DNA from: Sporosalibacterium faouarense
GTDB lineage: Bacteria > Bacillota > Clostridia > Tissierellales > VENL01
Direction: 5' to 3'
DNA: 64,000 nt
Assembly (NCBI RefSeq): GCF_016765695.1
Contig: NZ_JAETGO010000037.1
Span: forward strand, 1-64,000
The notes beneath the pieces are model-generated. The model had not been told where the DNA came from. It did no database searches and was given only the letters and a program-made list of their open reading frames with translations. Position 1 is the stretch's first letter; every line of letters begins with the position of its first letter. Shown here one piece after another: positions 33,693-44,300 of the stretch. Made by a program: the position numbers and the translations under genes.

Positions 33693-34604
33693 TTAAATAG
33701 CTCTTGCCTTCTCAATATCCTTACTTATTTGATAGATTAAATCATCTTTAGATTTAAATTTCATCTCTTCTCTAATAAATTTCTCAAAGATAACCTTGAT
33801 TTCACTATCATATAAATCTCCATTAAAATCAAATAAGAAAGTTTCAACTGTTACTTGATTATTCCCAAAAGTAGGATTACAACCAACACTTGAGATACTT
33901 GAGTATCTTTTTCCTTTATAGAATGTACTCGTTTTATATACCCCAAGTTTAGGTAAAACATAAAAGCTATCTAAATGAAGATTAGCTGTTGGAAAGCCTA
34001 AAACACGCCCTCTCTTTTTACCATTAACTACTGTCCCCTCAAGTGTATAAGGTCTCCCAAGCATTTCATTGACATCTTCTATTTTACCTTCTAATAGGGA
34101 CTGTCTTATCAATGTACTACTTACAACTCTGTCACCAACGGAAACTGGATTTATAACTATTACTTCAAATCCATACTTTTTGCCAAGTGCTTTTAAAGTT
34201 TCATTATCACCCTTACCCATATAACCAAATCTATAATTGAATCCTACTACTACTACCTTTGCTTTTAATTGATTAACCAGGATATCCTTAACAAAAGCTT
34301 CTGGTGACATCTTTCTAATATCATCATTAAAATCTAACATGTAAAAAAGATCTATTCCTATATTTCTTAAAATTTCTTCTTTTTGATTGTCATTAATTAA
34401 ACAACCTACCATTCTACCCTTTTTTAATATCTTAGAGCTAAGGTTTTTAAATGTAAATACTGCTGATGATAATCCAAGCTCATTGCTTTTATCCAAAACT
34501 TTGTTAATTAAGGCTTGATGACCAAGATGAATACCATCAAACCTTCCCAGAGCAATTGCAGTTGGACTATTAAACTTTATACCTTTATCTGTAATAATAT
34601 CCAT
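33693..34604 (-). CDS. ribF: Bifunctional riboflavin kinase/FAD synthetase
   Basis: Makes FMN from riboflavin and FAD from FMN. The N-terminal FAD-synthetase domain (about 1-175) has ALGRFDGIHLGHQALI with its nucleotidyltransferase HxGH and VVSSTLIRQSLLEG; the C-terminal kinase domain (about 180-303) has GRVLGFPTANLHLD and VETFLFDFNGDLYD. I take the ATG at 34604 after AAGGTG, giving 303 residues. It supplies cofactor for the flavoproteins at 3297-6295. Located between truB and rpsO as usual. Confidence 0.95.
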   Translation of the reverse strand: MDIITDKGIKFNSPTAIALGRFDGIHLGHQALINKVLDKSNELGLSSAVFTFKNLSSKILKKGRMVGCLINDNQKEEILRNIGIDLFYMLDFNDDIRKMSPEAFVKDILVNQLKAKVVVVGFNYRFGYMGKGDNETLKALGKKYGFEVIVINPVSVGDRVVSSTLIRQSLLEGKIEDVNEMLGRPYTLEGTVVNGKKRGRVLGFPTANLHLDSFYVLPKLGVYKTSTFYKGKRYSSISSVGCNPTFGNNQVTVETFLFDFNGDLYDSEIKVIFEKFIREEMKFKSKDDLIYQISKDIEKARAI

Positions 34605-34616
34605 AAGCCTCACCTT

Positions 34617-35516
34617 TTATAATAATACTTTATCCATTTTTAGATAATAATTATTTTCATAGTCCTTTATTATGCCTATTCCTATAAAACTATCCATACA
34701 ATAGACCCTAAATTTATCATTTAAATTAAATTGATTATTTGTAATGAGTGTGTTTCTTAATGATACTCTACCACCATTGGAAATAATCTTATAATTTTCA
34801 TCGTTCAACTCTATTTTATCATATTGAGTCAATGCCATATCCATAGGTAGAAGTATGTCATCTATCCTATTGCTTTCAGCAGCTTCCTTTATTTCTTCAA
34901 AGGTAAGAGCTTCATCTATTTCAAACATATCTACTTTTGTTCGAATTAGTACTGACATATATCCATAAGTTCCGAGTTCCTTTCCTATATCATCACATAA
35001 TGTTCTTACATATGTTCCCTTTGAGCATTCAACATCAAATAAAACTTTATTTCCTTCTATATTTAAAATATCAAGGTCATATATTGTTATTTTCCTTGGC
35101 TTTCTTTCAATTGTTTTTCCTTCTCGAGCTAATTCATAAAGCTTTTTCCCCTTATGCTTCAAAGCAGAAAACATAGGAGGAGTTTGAAATATATTTCCAC
35201 GAAATTTATCAAAAGCTTTAATTATATCAGACTCTTTCACATTAACTTTAGCTTCGTTAATTACATTACCAGACTTATCTTGGGTATCAGTTTCCTTACC
35301 TAAAGTTAATTCGGCTCTATACCTTTTTTTCTTATCTAAAAGAAACTGTGATACCTTTGTAGCCTTTCCCACACAAATAGGTAGGACTCCAGCCGCATTT
35401 GGATCTAATGTGCCTGTGTGCCCTACCTTTTTCATATTTAAATTTTTTCTAATAAAGCTCACAACACCGTGAGATGTTATTCCTGTTGGTTTTAATACAT
35501 TTATTATTCCATTCAT
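34617..35516 (-). CDS. truB: tRNA pseudouridine-55 synthase
   Basis: Forms pseudouridine at position 55 of the tRNA T-loop. Motif GHTGTLDPNAAGVLPICVGKATK (about 33-55) contains the catalytic Asp; further conserved pieces are TPPMFSALKHKGKKLYELAREG (about 111-132) and VECSKGTYVRTLCDDIG (about 167-183). At 299 residues the C-terminal domain is of ordinary size. It ends three bases before ribF and begins four after nrnA. Confidence 0.97.
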   Translation of the reverse strand: MNGIINVLKPTGITSHGVVSFIRKNLNMKKVGHTGTLDPNAAGVLPICVGKATKVSQFLLDKKKRYRAELTLGKETDTQDKSGNVINEAKVNVKESDIIKAFDKFRGNIFQTPPMFSALKHKGKKLYELAREGKTIERKPRKITIYDLDILNIEGNKVLFDVECSKGTYVRTLCDDIGKELGTYGYMSVLIRTKVDMFEIDEALTFEEIKEAAESNRIDDILLPMDMALTQYDKIELNDENYKIISNGGRVSLRNTLITNNQFNLNDKFRVYCMDSFIGIGIIKDYENNYYLKMDKVLL

Positions 35517-35520
35517 TTTA

Positions 35521-36504
35521 TCACCTAAGAGCTTTTTTTATTTCTTCTAAGATCATTTCCCTAGCTTTATCTATTTTATCATATATAGTGCATCCCGAAG
35601 CCTTTCTGTGACCTCCGCCACCAAATTTCTCAGCAACATTTGCCACATCAACATCACTTTTGGATCTAAAGCCTACTTTGATTTCTTCTTGCCCATATTC
35701 CTTTAAAATACAAGCTACCTCGACACCATCTATATCTCTGATAAAATCAATAGTACCGTCAATATCCTGTATACTTGCATTGCAGTCATCAATCATATCT
35801 CTAGTTACTGAAGCCATAGCTAGTCTATTATTCTCGTATAATTCCATACTGTTTAAGCTTTTTATTAGTAAATTCGTCCTTTCAAGACTTCTACTTTGAT
35901 ATACATTCCTAGTTATTTCATTTAAGTTAATTTCCTTCTTTAAGAGTTCACTAGCTACTCTAAAAGTATCTGGTGATGTACTATCATATTTAAAGCTTCC
36001 AGTATCTGTAGAAATGGCAACATATAAACAAGTAGCAATATTTTTATCTATATCTAAATCAATAGCTTCTGCTAAAGTAAAAACTATCTCTCCTGTAGAA
36101 CTAAAGTTTGGAAAAACAATATTCATATCACCAAAATAGTCATTACTAATATGATGATCAATATTGATAATATAATCAGCATTGTTTGCGATATATTTAC
36201 CCTTACCTAATCTATTTAAATCACTACAATCTAAAGTAATTAATAGATCGAAGGATTCTTCTTCTTTTGTCGATTCCAAGTATTCAGTTCCAGGTAAAAA
36301 TTTAAAGTTTTTTGGTAACTCGTCATTTAATGCAATCTTCACAACTTTGTCTTTATCTTTTTTTAAAGCTAAACCCAATCCCAATAGAGATCCAATGCTG
36401 TCTCCATCGGGATTAACATGGGCAATCAAGCAAATTTTTTCACTTGAATTTATCTTTTCTTTAATATCATTAAAGCTATTATTCTTCATCTTCATCTGAC
36501 TCAT
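35521..36504 (-). CDS. nrnA: DHH-family bifunctional oligoribonuclease/PAP phosphatase
   Basis: Degrades 2-5 nucleotide RNA and dephosphorylates 3'-phosphoadenosine 5'-phosphate. Metal motifs include [20 protein letters not shown] (start of the DHH domain, about 25-44), TLDCSD, and the eponymous [12 protein letters not shown] (about 115-126); the DHHA1 domain ends with [13 protein letters not shown] (about 293-305). Several start codons are possible; the ATG at 36504, eight bases after AAGGA, is best and overlaps rbfA by 26 bases, suggesting translational coupling. About 327 residues. Confidence 0.94.
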   Translation of the reverse strand: MSQMKMKNNSFNDIKEKINSSEKICLIAHVNPDGDSIGSLLGLGLALKKDKDKVVKIALNDELPKNFKFLPGTEYLESTKEEESFDLLITLDCSDLNRLGKGKYIANNADYIINIDHHISNDYFGDMNIVFPNFSSTGEIVFTLAEAIDLDIDKNIATCLYVAISTDTGSFKYDSTSPDTFRVASELLKKEINLNEITRNVYQSRSLERTNLLIKSLNSMELYENNRLAMASVTRDMIDDCNASIQDIDGTIDFIRDIDGVEVACILKEYGQEEIKVGFRSKSDVDVANVAEKFGGGGHRKASGCTIYDKIDKAREMILEEIKKALR

Positions 36505-36856
36505 CTTTTCTTTCCTTTGAAACTTTATCAATTAATTTTGATATATATATTCCATGCTCAATTGATTCATCTAAATGGAATATTGGTTCAGGAGTATATC
36601 TAAGATTGAGCTTTTCTCCTATTCCTCTACGCACAAAACCTTTAGCTTTTTCTAAAGCCTTAAGAGTTTTATGTTTTTCTGAGTCTTTACCTAATACAGT
36701 AAAATAAATATTAGCATATCTTAAGTCTCTAGTTACTTCAACTCTAGTTACACTGGTCATAGTAGCTATTCTTGGGTCCTTTAAATCATTTCTAATGATA
36801 CTACTAACTATCTTTTTTACTTCCTCTGAAATTCTCCCAATTCTTTTAGAACTCAT
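36479..36856 (-). CDS. rbfA: 30S ribosome-binding factor A
   Basis: Late-acting 30S maturation factor that binds near helix 1 of 16S r[29 protein letters not shown] (about 4-29) and the KH-like [18 protein letters not shown] are diagnostic. The ATG at 36856, preceded by GAGGTG, gives 125 residues; a longer frame has no ribosome site. The C-terminus is very acidic (DESDEDEE) and its DNA overlaps the start of nrnA. Thirty-eight bases after infB. Confidence 0.95.
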   Translation of the reverse strand: MSSKRIGRISEEVKKIVSSIIRNDLKDPRIATMTSVTRVEVTRDLRYANIYFTVLGKDSEKHKTLKALEKAKGFVRRGIGEKLNLRYTPEPIFHLDESIEHGIYISKLIDKVSKERKDESDEDEE

Positions 36857-36894
36857 GGGTTTCACCTCACTTATTGTTCGCAATTATGCAATTA

Positions 36895-39009
36895 TTATCT
36901 TGCAACCTCTTCCATGATATAAGCCTCTATAACGTCTCCTTCTTTAACATCGTTATAGTTCTCTATACCTACGCCACCCTCGTAGCCAGTTTGTAATTCT
37001 CTAACATCATCTTTAAATCTTTTAAGTGACGAAATTTCTCCTTCATGGATTACCACATTATCTCTTAGTAATCTTAAGCTGCTTTTTCTAGTAATCTTAC
37101 CTTCTTGTACATATACACCTGCAACAATTCCTGCATTGGGCACTTTGAAAGTCGCTCTAACTTCGGCACGACCCATAATTACTTCTTTGAATTCAGGTGC
37201 TAACATACCTTTTATTGCTGCTTCAACATCTTCGATAGCCTTATAAATAATTCTATATGTTCTAACATCAACCTTTTCAGTTTCAGCTGTACTTAACGCT
37301 GAAGACGTTGGTCTAACATTAAATCCAATAATTATAGCATTAGAAGCTGATGCAAGCATAATATCTGTATCAGTAATTGCTCCAACTCCTCCATGTATTG
37401 GATTAACCCTTACTTCTTCATGACTTAACTTAAGTAATGACTGTTTTACTGCCTCTATAGAACCACTTACATCTGCTTTTATAATTATATTAAGGTCTTG
37501 TACTTCACCTTCACTTATCTTATCAAATAAATCATCTAGAGATACCTTAGTAGAACTATTAATCTGCTCATCTCTAAGATGTTCTTTTTTCAATTCTGCA
37601 ATTTCTCTAGCTTTTTTATCATCTTCAACTGAATACAAGAATTCTCCAGCATTTGGAACTTCCGACAATCCTAATATTTCCACTGGTGTTGACGGAATAG
37701 CCTTTTTAACTTTTTTACCTTTGTCGTCAAACATTGCACGCACTTTACCGTGGGCAACTCCAGCAACTATTGAATCTCCTACTTTTAGAGTTCCTTTTTG
37801 AACTAATACAGTTGCTACACTACCTCTACCTTTATCAAGCTTAGCTTCTATTATAACACCTTTAACATTTCTATTTGGATTTGCCTTAAGCTCTTGCATT
37901 TCTGCAACTAAAAGCACCATTTCAAGAAGCTCATCCATTCCTTCTTTAGTGATAGCAGAAACAGGAACACATATTGTTTCTCCACCCCAATCTTCAGGAA
38001 CTAATCCGTGCTCAGTTAACTCTTGCTTAACTCTGTCAGGATTTGCTTGCTCTTTATCTATTTTATTAACAGCCACAATAATAGGTACACCTGCCGCTTT
38101 AGCATGGTTTATAGCCTCTACAGTCTGTGGCATAACACCGTCATCAGCAGCTACAACTAAAATAGCAATGTCTGTTACTTGAGCTCCTCTGGCTCTCATT
38201 GAAGTGAAAGCTTCATGTCCAGGAGTATCTAAAAATACTATCTTTTTATTATTAACTCTAACTGTTGACGCACCAATATGCTGAGTTATTCCTCCAGCTT
38301 CACTATTAGTAACATGGGTTTCTCTGATTGAATCTAAAAGAGATGTTTTCCCATGGTCAACGTGACCCATTACGGTTACAACTGGTGGTCTTGATTTTAA
38401 ATCTTTCTCATCATCTTCAAAGTCCAGTCCTAAATCTTCAGGACTTTCTTCCATAACATCATTATTTTCCTCTTCCTTAGTTGCTAGGAAGTCGAACTCT
38501 TCCGCAATTACACTAGCTGTATCAAAATCTATTTCTTGATTAATACTAGCCATAACACCTAATCCAATTAATTTGCTAATAATTTGATTAGCGTTAATAT
38601 TCATTTTTTCTGCTAAATCGCCAACTATAACAGATTCGCCGATTTCAATTTCGTTTAAATTTTCTTGAGATTCCATAGAATCCTTAGACTCATTAGTCTT
38701 ATCATTAGTTTTATTATTAGTTTTGTCATTCATTCTGCTATCACCTGATTTCTTTGTCTTTTCTTTAGTTATTTTCTTTCTTTTTTGCTTTTTCTGTTTA
38801 TTTTCCATTTTCTTTTTATCTTCTAAATCATCATCGTTAGTACCTTTATTATTATCACCTAAAAGCTCTTTTATTACCTTAACCTCTTCATCCTCAATAG
38901 TGCTCATATGACTGCCAATTTCTAAATCCAATTCGTTCAATTTTTCAATTAACTCTTTACTTGACAAATTCAATTCTTTCGCTAATTCATACACTCTGAT
39001 TTTAGTCAA
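36895..39009 (-). CDS. infB: Translation initiation factor IF-2
   Basis: GTPase that places fMet-tRNA on the 30S subunit. TTG at 39009, eight bases after GGGGG, opens [20 protein letters not shown], the usual IF2 N-terminus; 704 residues. A lysine/asparagine-rich linker (about 60-125, including short TND/NKT repeats) precedes the second N-domain, then the G domain with [12 protein letters not shown] (about 217), [15 protein letters not shown] and NKIDK, followed by domains II-IV. The short linker is normal for Firmicutes. Confidence 0.98.
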   Translation of the reverse strand: MTKIRVYELAKELNLSSKELIEKLNELDLEIGSHMSTIEDEEVKVIKELLGDNNKGTNDDDLEDKKKMENKQKKQKRKKITKEKTKKSGDSRMNDKTNNKTNDKTNESKDSMESQENLNEIEIGESVIVGDLAEKMNINANQIISKLIGLGVMASINQEIDFDTASVIAEEFDFLATKEEENNDVMEESPEDLGLDFEDDEKDLKSRPPVVTVMGHVDHGKTSLLDSIRETHVTNSEAGGITQHIGASTVRVNNKKIVFLDTPGHEAFTSMRARGAQVTDIAILVVAADDGVMPQTVEAINHAKAAGVPIIVAVNKIDKEQANPDRVKQELTEHGLVPEDWGGETICVPVSAITKEGMDELLEMVLLVAEMQELKANPNRNVKGVIIEAKLDKGRGSVATVLVQKGTLKVGDSIVAGVAHGKVRAMFDDKGKKVKKAIPSTPVEILGLSEVPNAGEFLYSVEDDKKAREIAELKKEHLRDEQINSSTKVSLDDLFDKISEGEVQDLNIIIKADVSGSIEAVKQSLLKLSHEEVRVNPIHGGVGAITDTDIMLASASNAIIIGFNVRPTSSALSTAETEKVDVRTYRIIYKAIEDVEAAIKGMLAPEFKEVIMGRAEVRATFKVPNAGIVAGVYVQEGKITRKSSLRLLRDNVVIHEGEISSLKRFKDDVRELQTGYEGGVGIENYNDVKEGDVIEAYIMEEVAR

Positions 39010-39042
39010 ATACTTCACCCCCTACAATTTTAGAGAAATGCC

Positions 39043-39339
39043 TTAAGCTAACATATCTAAAATTACTTGAGAGAATTTTTCATCTCCAATAGATAATATA
39101 GCAGTTAACTCTTTACCGATTGCGCTCCCTAAGTCCTCTTTCTTACCAAATATTGCATATTTTACGTCATTATTTTCGCATAATCTAGTAAATTTCTTTT
39201 TAGTATTAGCTGAAGAGTCTTCTGCAATAATAATCAAATGGGATTTGTTTCTTTTTACTTCTTGTATACATCCTGTTTCCCCAGAAACTATATATCCTGC
39301 TTTTCTTCCTAGCCCTAACATTGAATATACCTTATTCAT
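39043..39339 (-). CDS. ylxQ: L7Ae-family ribosomal protein YlxQ
   Basis: A 98-residue L7Ae/L30e-fold RNA-binding protein: LGLGRKAGYIVSGETGCIQEVKRNK (about 8-32) followed by LIIIAEDSSANTKKKF (about 35-50). Bacterial members of this family bind K-turns in RNA. Its ATG overlaps the end of ylxR by eight bases; it lies 25 bases before infB. The exact RNA target is unknown. Confidence 0.93.
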   Translation of the reverse strand: MNKVYSMLGLGRKAGYIVSGETGCIQEVKRNKSHLIIIAEDSSANTKKKFTRLCENNDVKYAIFGKKEDLGSAIGKELTAILSIGDEKFSQVILDMLA

Positions 39340-39598
39340 TTTGGTTCAACTCAAGTAATAAATTTTTATAAACCTCTTCAGGAACTTCCATTTTTAACGA
39401 CCTATTTAGTCCTTTAGATTTCTTAGCTTTCTCAAAGCAATCAACATTATTGCAAATATAAACGCCTCTACCATTCAACTTGCCACTTAGATCCACGTTT
39501 ATATCTCCATCTTTACTTTTGACGATTCTTATTAAATCTTTTTTAGGCTTGCTTTCACCGCAACCCACACACTTCCTAATAGGTATCTTCTTCCTCAT
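39332..39598 (-). CDS. ylxR: YlxR/RnpM-family RNA-binding protein
   Basis: An 88-residue protein opening with IPIRKCVGCGESKPKKDLIRIV (about 5-26) and carrying GRGVYICNN (about 44-52), the DUF448 signature. Recent work shows YlxR (RnpM) binds RNase P RNA and modulates its activity. It starts with ATG inside the end of nusA (23-base overlap) and overlaps ylxQ by eight bases, so the three are translationally coupled. Confidence 0.94.
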   Translation of the reverse strand: MRKKIPIRKCVGCGESKPKKDLIRIVKSKDGDINVDLSGKLNGRGVYICNNVDCFEKAKKSKGLNRSLKMEVPEEVYKNLLLELNQNE

Positions 39599-40754
39599 TT
39601 TCCATACCCTCTTTCTCTACTTCCTCTTCAACTACCTCTTCTTTAGATTCCAGTTCATCATTTACTAAAGTATCGGAATCCTCTACTAAGCTATCATCTT
39701 CCAATAATTCTTCTTCTGCCTCTTGGACTTGACTCTCACTTTTAATATCAATTTTCCAATTAGTCAGCTTAGCAGCTAAACGAGCATTTTGACCTTCTTT
39801 TCCTATAGCTAAAGATAATTGATAATCAGGAACGACAACTAAAGCAGACTTTTCGTCTTCTTTAATCACAACTTTTACAACCTTAGCTGGACTTAAACTA
39901 TTTGCAATAAATACTTTAGGGTCATTACTCCAAGTAACAATGTCAATTTTTTCACCATTCAACTCATCAACTATTGCTTTAACCCTTGAACCTTTAAACC
40001 CAACACAAGCACCTACAGCATCTACATTTTCATCATTGGAATAAACTGCAATCTTCGTTCTAGATCCAGCTTCTCTAGATATACTAAATATATCAACTAT
40101 TCCATCATGTATTTCTGGAACTTCAAGCTCAAAAAGCCTTTTAACTAGCCCTGGATGAGTTCTAGAAAGTAGAATTTGTGGTCCCTTAGTTGTCTTTTTC
40201 ACTTCTAAAATATATGTTTTTAATCTACTTCCCTGTTGATAGTTCTCATTAGGTATTTGCTCAGCAGGAGGCAAAATACCTTCAGTTCTACCTAAGTCAA
40301 TTAGAACATTGTTTTTACTGACTCTTTGAACCTGTCCTGTAATTATTTCACTTTCTCTATCCACATATTGATCAAAAACTATTTCTCTTTCGGCTTCTTT
40401 TATTTTCTGCATTACTACTTGCTTAGCCGTTTGGGCAGCTATTCTTCCAAAGTTTCTTGGAGTAACCTCTAACATAACTGTATCTCCAACTTCATAGTTA
40501 CTGTCATGTTGTTTAGCTTCTTCAAGGCTGATTTCTACACCTTCATTTTCAACATCTTCAACAACTTCTCTCTTTGAGTATACAAAAACATCTCCTGTTT
40601 CGTTGTCAATTTCAACCTCTACATTGTGTGAGGACCCAAAATTTTTCTTATAGCCTGAAATCAAGGCTATTTCTATTGCCTCTAATAATTTTTCTTTAGA
40701 AATACCCTTGCTTTTTTCAATTTCTCCAAGAGCTTCTATAAAATCGGCTTTCAT
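39576..40754 (-). CDS. nusA: Transcription termination/antitermination protein NusA
   Basis: Binds RNA polymerase and promotes pausing, intrinsic termination and antitermination. Order: N-terminal polymerase-binding domain (about 1-130, FIEALGEIEKSKGISKEKLLEAIE), S1 domain (about 132-200), KH1 and KH2 (about 205-340; VGACVGFKGSRVKAIVDELNGEK and LAIGKEGQNARLAAKLTNWKID). The last 45 residues are highly acidic. I take the second ATG (40754) on Shine-Dalgarno spacing; 392 residues. Confidence 0.97.
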   Translation of the reverse strand: MKADFIEALGEIEKSKGISKEKLLEAIEIALISGYKKNFGSSHNVEVEIDNETGDVFVYSKREVVEDVENEGVEISLEEAKQHDSNYEVGDTVMLEVTPRNFGRIAAQTAKQVVMQKIKEAEREIVFDQYVDRESEIITGQVQRVSKNNVLIDLGRTEGILPPAEQIPNENYQQGSRLKTYILEVKKTTKGPQILLSRTHPGLVKRLFELEVPEIHDGIVDIFSISREAGSRTKIAVYSNDENVDAVGACVGFKGSRVKAIVDELNGEKIDIVTWSNDPKVFIANSLSPAKVVKVVIKEDEKSALVVVPDYQLSLAIGKEGQNARLAAKLTNWKIDIKSESQVQEAEEELLEDDSLVEDSDTLVNDELESKEEVVEEEVEKEGMENEEEDTY

Positions 40755-40771
40755 CCCCATAAACCTCCCTA

Positions 40772-41236
40772 TTAAAATTTAACTGCTAAATTAATTTTTG
40801 AAACAATTTCTCTGTCAATTTCCACTTGACCTAAAGCAATATTCTCAATAATGAACTTTTCATCATCATAGCTAACTAACTTACCATCTATCCTTTTGTT
40901 ACCCTTTAAAGCCTTGTAAAGATTAACCTCTACTTCCTCATCAATAGCATTGTCGAGATCTTCTTTACTCTTAAGAGGTCTATCTATACCAGGTGAAGAC
41001 ACTTCTAAGAAAAAGTTTTCTTCAATTGGATCAACCTCGTCAAGCTTTTCACTAACTTTTTCACTAACTCTTTGACAGTCATCTATGTTTATTCCACCAG
41101 GTTTATCTATGTACAATCTTAAATATCTATGGGGTCCTTCTTTTACGAATTCTACATCTACTAGTTCAAAATTAAAATCATCTAATATTGGGGTAGTAAT
41201 ATCTTCTGTAATTTTTTCAATTTCTTTTCTCTTCAT
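40772..41236 (-). CDS. rimP: Ribosome maturation factor RimP
   Basis: Helps assemble the 30S subunit head together with S12. The 154 residues show the RimP pattern: DVEFVKEGPHRYLRLYIDKPGGINIDDC (N-terminal alpha/beta domain, about 27-54), LEVSSPGIDRPLKS (about 81-94) and a C-terminal SH3-like domain (about 100-154). First gene of the nusA-infB operon, after a terminator that ends polC. Start ATG follows AGGTG. Confidence 0.96.
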   Translation of the reverse strand: MKRKEIEKITEDITTPILDDFNFELVDVEFVKEGPHRYLRLYIDKPGGINIDDCQRVSEKVSEKLDEVDPIEENFFLEVSSPGIDRPLKSKEDLDNAIDEEVEVNLYKALKGNKRIDGKLVSYDDEKFIIENIALGQVEIDREIVSKINLAVKF

Positions 41237-41313
41237 TTATTTCACCTCCAGATGTTATATTCATATTTTTTTCTTAATAATTTATTTTATTCTGTAATGC
41301 CAAATTAAATAAA

Positions 41314-41338
41314 TGAGAGTGGGAATTCCCCACTCTCA
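41314..41338 (-). terminator. Hairpin terminator between polC and rimP
   Basis: Ten-base TGAGAGTGGG/CCCACTCTCA stem around AATTC; the minus-strand tail TTTATTTAATTT is moderately T-rich. Some read-through into rimP is plausible. Confidence 0.75.
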
Positions 41339-41393
41339 AGATTAATAACTAACTATTCATTTGATTCTAGAATAACACACTTATAGAAAAAAA

Positions 41394-44300
41394 TCAAATG
41401 TTAAATAAACTAAGCTGATTGCTCTGTGACATGCCTTCTAAGCACCCGTGTTCCTTTAGTGCTTCTATTACCGTTTTAGTAACCTTACATCTACTTTGAA
41501 TATCCTCTATCGAAAGGAACTTTCCATTAATTCTTTCTTCAGCAATACTCTTAGCAGCATTTTCACCAACCCCTTGCAATGATTTAAGTGGTGGTAAAAT
41601 GCCATCTTCTTTTATTAAGAATTTATCACTATCAGATTCATATAAATCAACTTTTTTAAAATTGAAGCCCCTCGCATACATTTCTAAAGCTACCTCAAGA
41701 ACAGTTAACAGGTTCTTTTCCTTAGCAGTTTTATTATTACCCATTTCTTCTAATTCATTTATCTTATTAGAAACAGCTTCTCTTCCCTTCGTAATTAATT
41801 CTGCATCAAAATCTACGGCTTTCATAGTAAAATATGTAGCATAGAAAGCTTCTGGATAATGCACCTTAAAATATGCAATTCTAAAAGACATCATCACATA
41901 TGCAGCTGCATGAGCCTTAGGGAACATGTACTTAATTTTTTTACATGAATCAATATACCATTCTGGCACATCAAACTCTCTCATATAATCTTCTTCCTCT
42001 TGAGTTAACCCTTTACCTTTTCTAACCTTCTCCATTATAACGAAGGATCTCTTCTTATCCAATCCCTTATATATCAAATACGTCATAATATCATCTCTAG
42101 TTGAAATAACCTGACTGATTTCAGTTACACCATTTCTCACCAGGTCTTGGGCATTATTCAACCATACGTCAGTCCCGTGGGAAAGCCCACTGATTCTAAC
42201 CAAGTCAGCAAAAGTAGTTGGTTGTGTATCAAGTAACATCTGTATAACAAATTTAGTACCAAACTCAGGTATTCCATATGAACCAGTTTTATTATTAATA
42301 TCTTCAGGAGTAACTCCTAGTGGTTCGGTACTAGTAAATATATCCATAGTTTCTTTATCATCTAGTCTAATTTTCTGAGCATCAACTCCAGTTAAATCCT
42401 CAAGCATTCTGATTATCGTAGGAGTATCATGACCTAGAATATCTAGTTTTAAAATTCTACCACTTATAGAGTGATAGTCAAAATGGGTTGTAATTACCCC
42501 TGATTTAGAGTCATTAGCTGGATATTGAATAGGCGTAAAATCATAAATATCCTTTGTATTAGGAACTACCATAACTCCACCTGGATGCTGTCCAGAGGTT
42601 CTTTTTACTCCTGTACAACCTTGAACTAATCTGTTGGCCTCTGCTCTATTTAAAACCTCTTCTTTTTCATCGAAGTATTTTTTTACAAATCCATAAGCAG
42701 TTTTATCTGCTATTGTTCCTATTGTTCCTGCTCTAAATACATAACCTTTACCGAATAAATCTTCTGTATATTGATGGGCAACAGCTTGATATTCCCCAGC
42801 AAAGTTCAAGTCAATATCAGGCTCTTTATCCCCTTCAAATCCTAGAAAGGTTTCAAAAGGAATGTCGTGTCCATCCTTTAAATAGTCAGTACCACATTTT
42901 GGACACTTCTTATCCGCCATATCAGCTCCCGATCCTACTGAACCATCGGTTATAAACTCACTATGCTTACACTCAGGACAAACATAATGGGGTGGTAGTG
43001 GATTTACCTCAGTAATATCACTCATTGTAGCAACAAATGATGAACCCACCGATCCTCTTGAACCTACCAGATAACCATCCTCCAATGACTTTTTAACTAG
43101 CTTTTGTGAAATAATATATAAAACTGCATATCCATTACTAATTATGGAGTTTAGCTCCCTATCTAGTCTATCCTTAACTATCTCTGGAAGTGGATCTCCG
43201 TATATACTTACGGCTTTTTTATAGGTTATCTCACGAAGTTCTTCTTCTGATCCTTCTATTACTGGTGGAAATGTACCATCAGGAATAGGAATTATATCGT
43301 CGACCATATCTGCTATCATATTAGTATTGTCTATTACAACTTCTTTAGCCTTTTCTGTACCTAGATAACTAAATTCCTCAAGCATCTCATCAGTTGTCTT
43401 CAAATAAAGTGGTGGTTGGTTATCGGCATCAGAAAAGCCCTTACCTGTCATCAATATTCTTCTATACACTTCGTCTTGAGGATCTAAGAAGTGAACATCT
43501 CCAGTTGCAACTACTGGCTTATTAAATTCTTCTCCAAGCTTTACAATTTTCTTGTTTATGTCTCTTAACTCATTTTCATCCTTAACCATTCCATTTTCTA
43601 TTAGGAATTGATTATTACCGATTGGTTGAATTTCAAGATAATCATAATAATTAACAATATTTTTTATATCTGTCTTATTTTTTTTCTCAAGCAAAGCTTT
43701 GTACAGTTCCCCTGCTTCACAAGCGGTTCCAATTATTAGTCCTTCCCTAAACTTAGATAAAATTGATTTAGGAATTCTAGGCTTTCTATAGAAGTAATTC
43801 AAATGGGACTCAGAAACAATCTTATAAAGATTTTTTAAACCAGTGTAGTCTTTTGCAAAAATCACTATATGATAGGACTTTCCAGTCTTATGATTTATTG
43901 TATCGCTAAATAATGTGTTTATATCAGATAAGCTCTCTGCTCCCTTTTCCTTTAATAAATCAACACATTTTAATAATATGTGAGCTGTTGCTTCAGAGTC
44001 ATCTACTGCTCTATGATGATTATCTAAAGTAACATCTAAATGTTTAGCTATCTTATTTAGCCTATGACTTTTAAGCTCAGGAAAGAGCTTTCTACTTAGC
44101 TCCAATGTATCTAATACTGAATTATTTATGCTTTCTCCAACTTCACTGGATTTTTCATACATAAATCCCATGTCGAAGGATGCATTATGGGCAACTAAAA
44201 CAGCATCTTCAATAAAACTTAAAAACTCAGGTAATACTTCTTCTATGCTAGGTTTATCTATCACCATTTCATCAGTTATACCAGTTAACTCTACTATTTT

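Noticed and set aside
38700-38830. Tandem repeat in infB coding DNA
   Set aside because: Short TND/NKT-type codon repeats lie in the flexible IF2 linker, which is low complexity in most Firmicutes; not evidence of a mobile or regulatory repeat.
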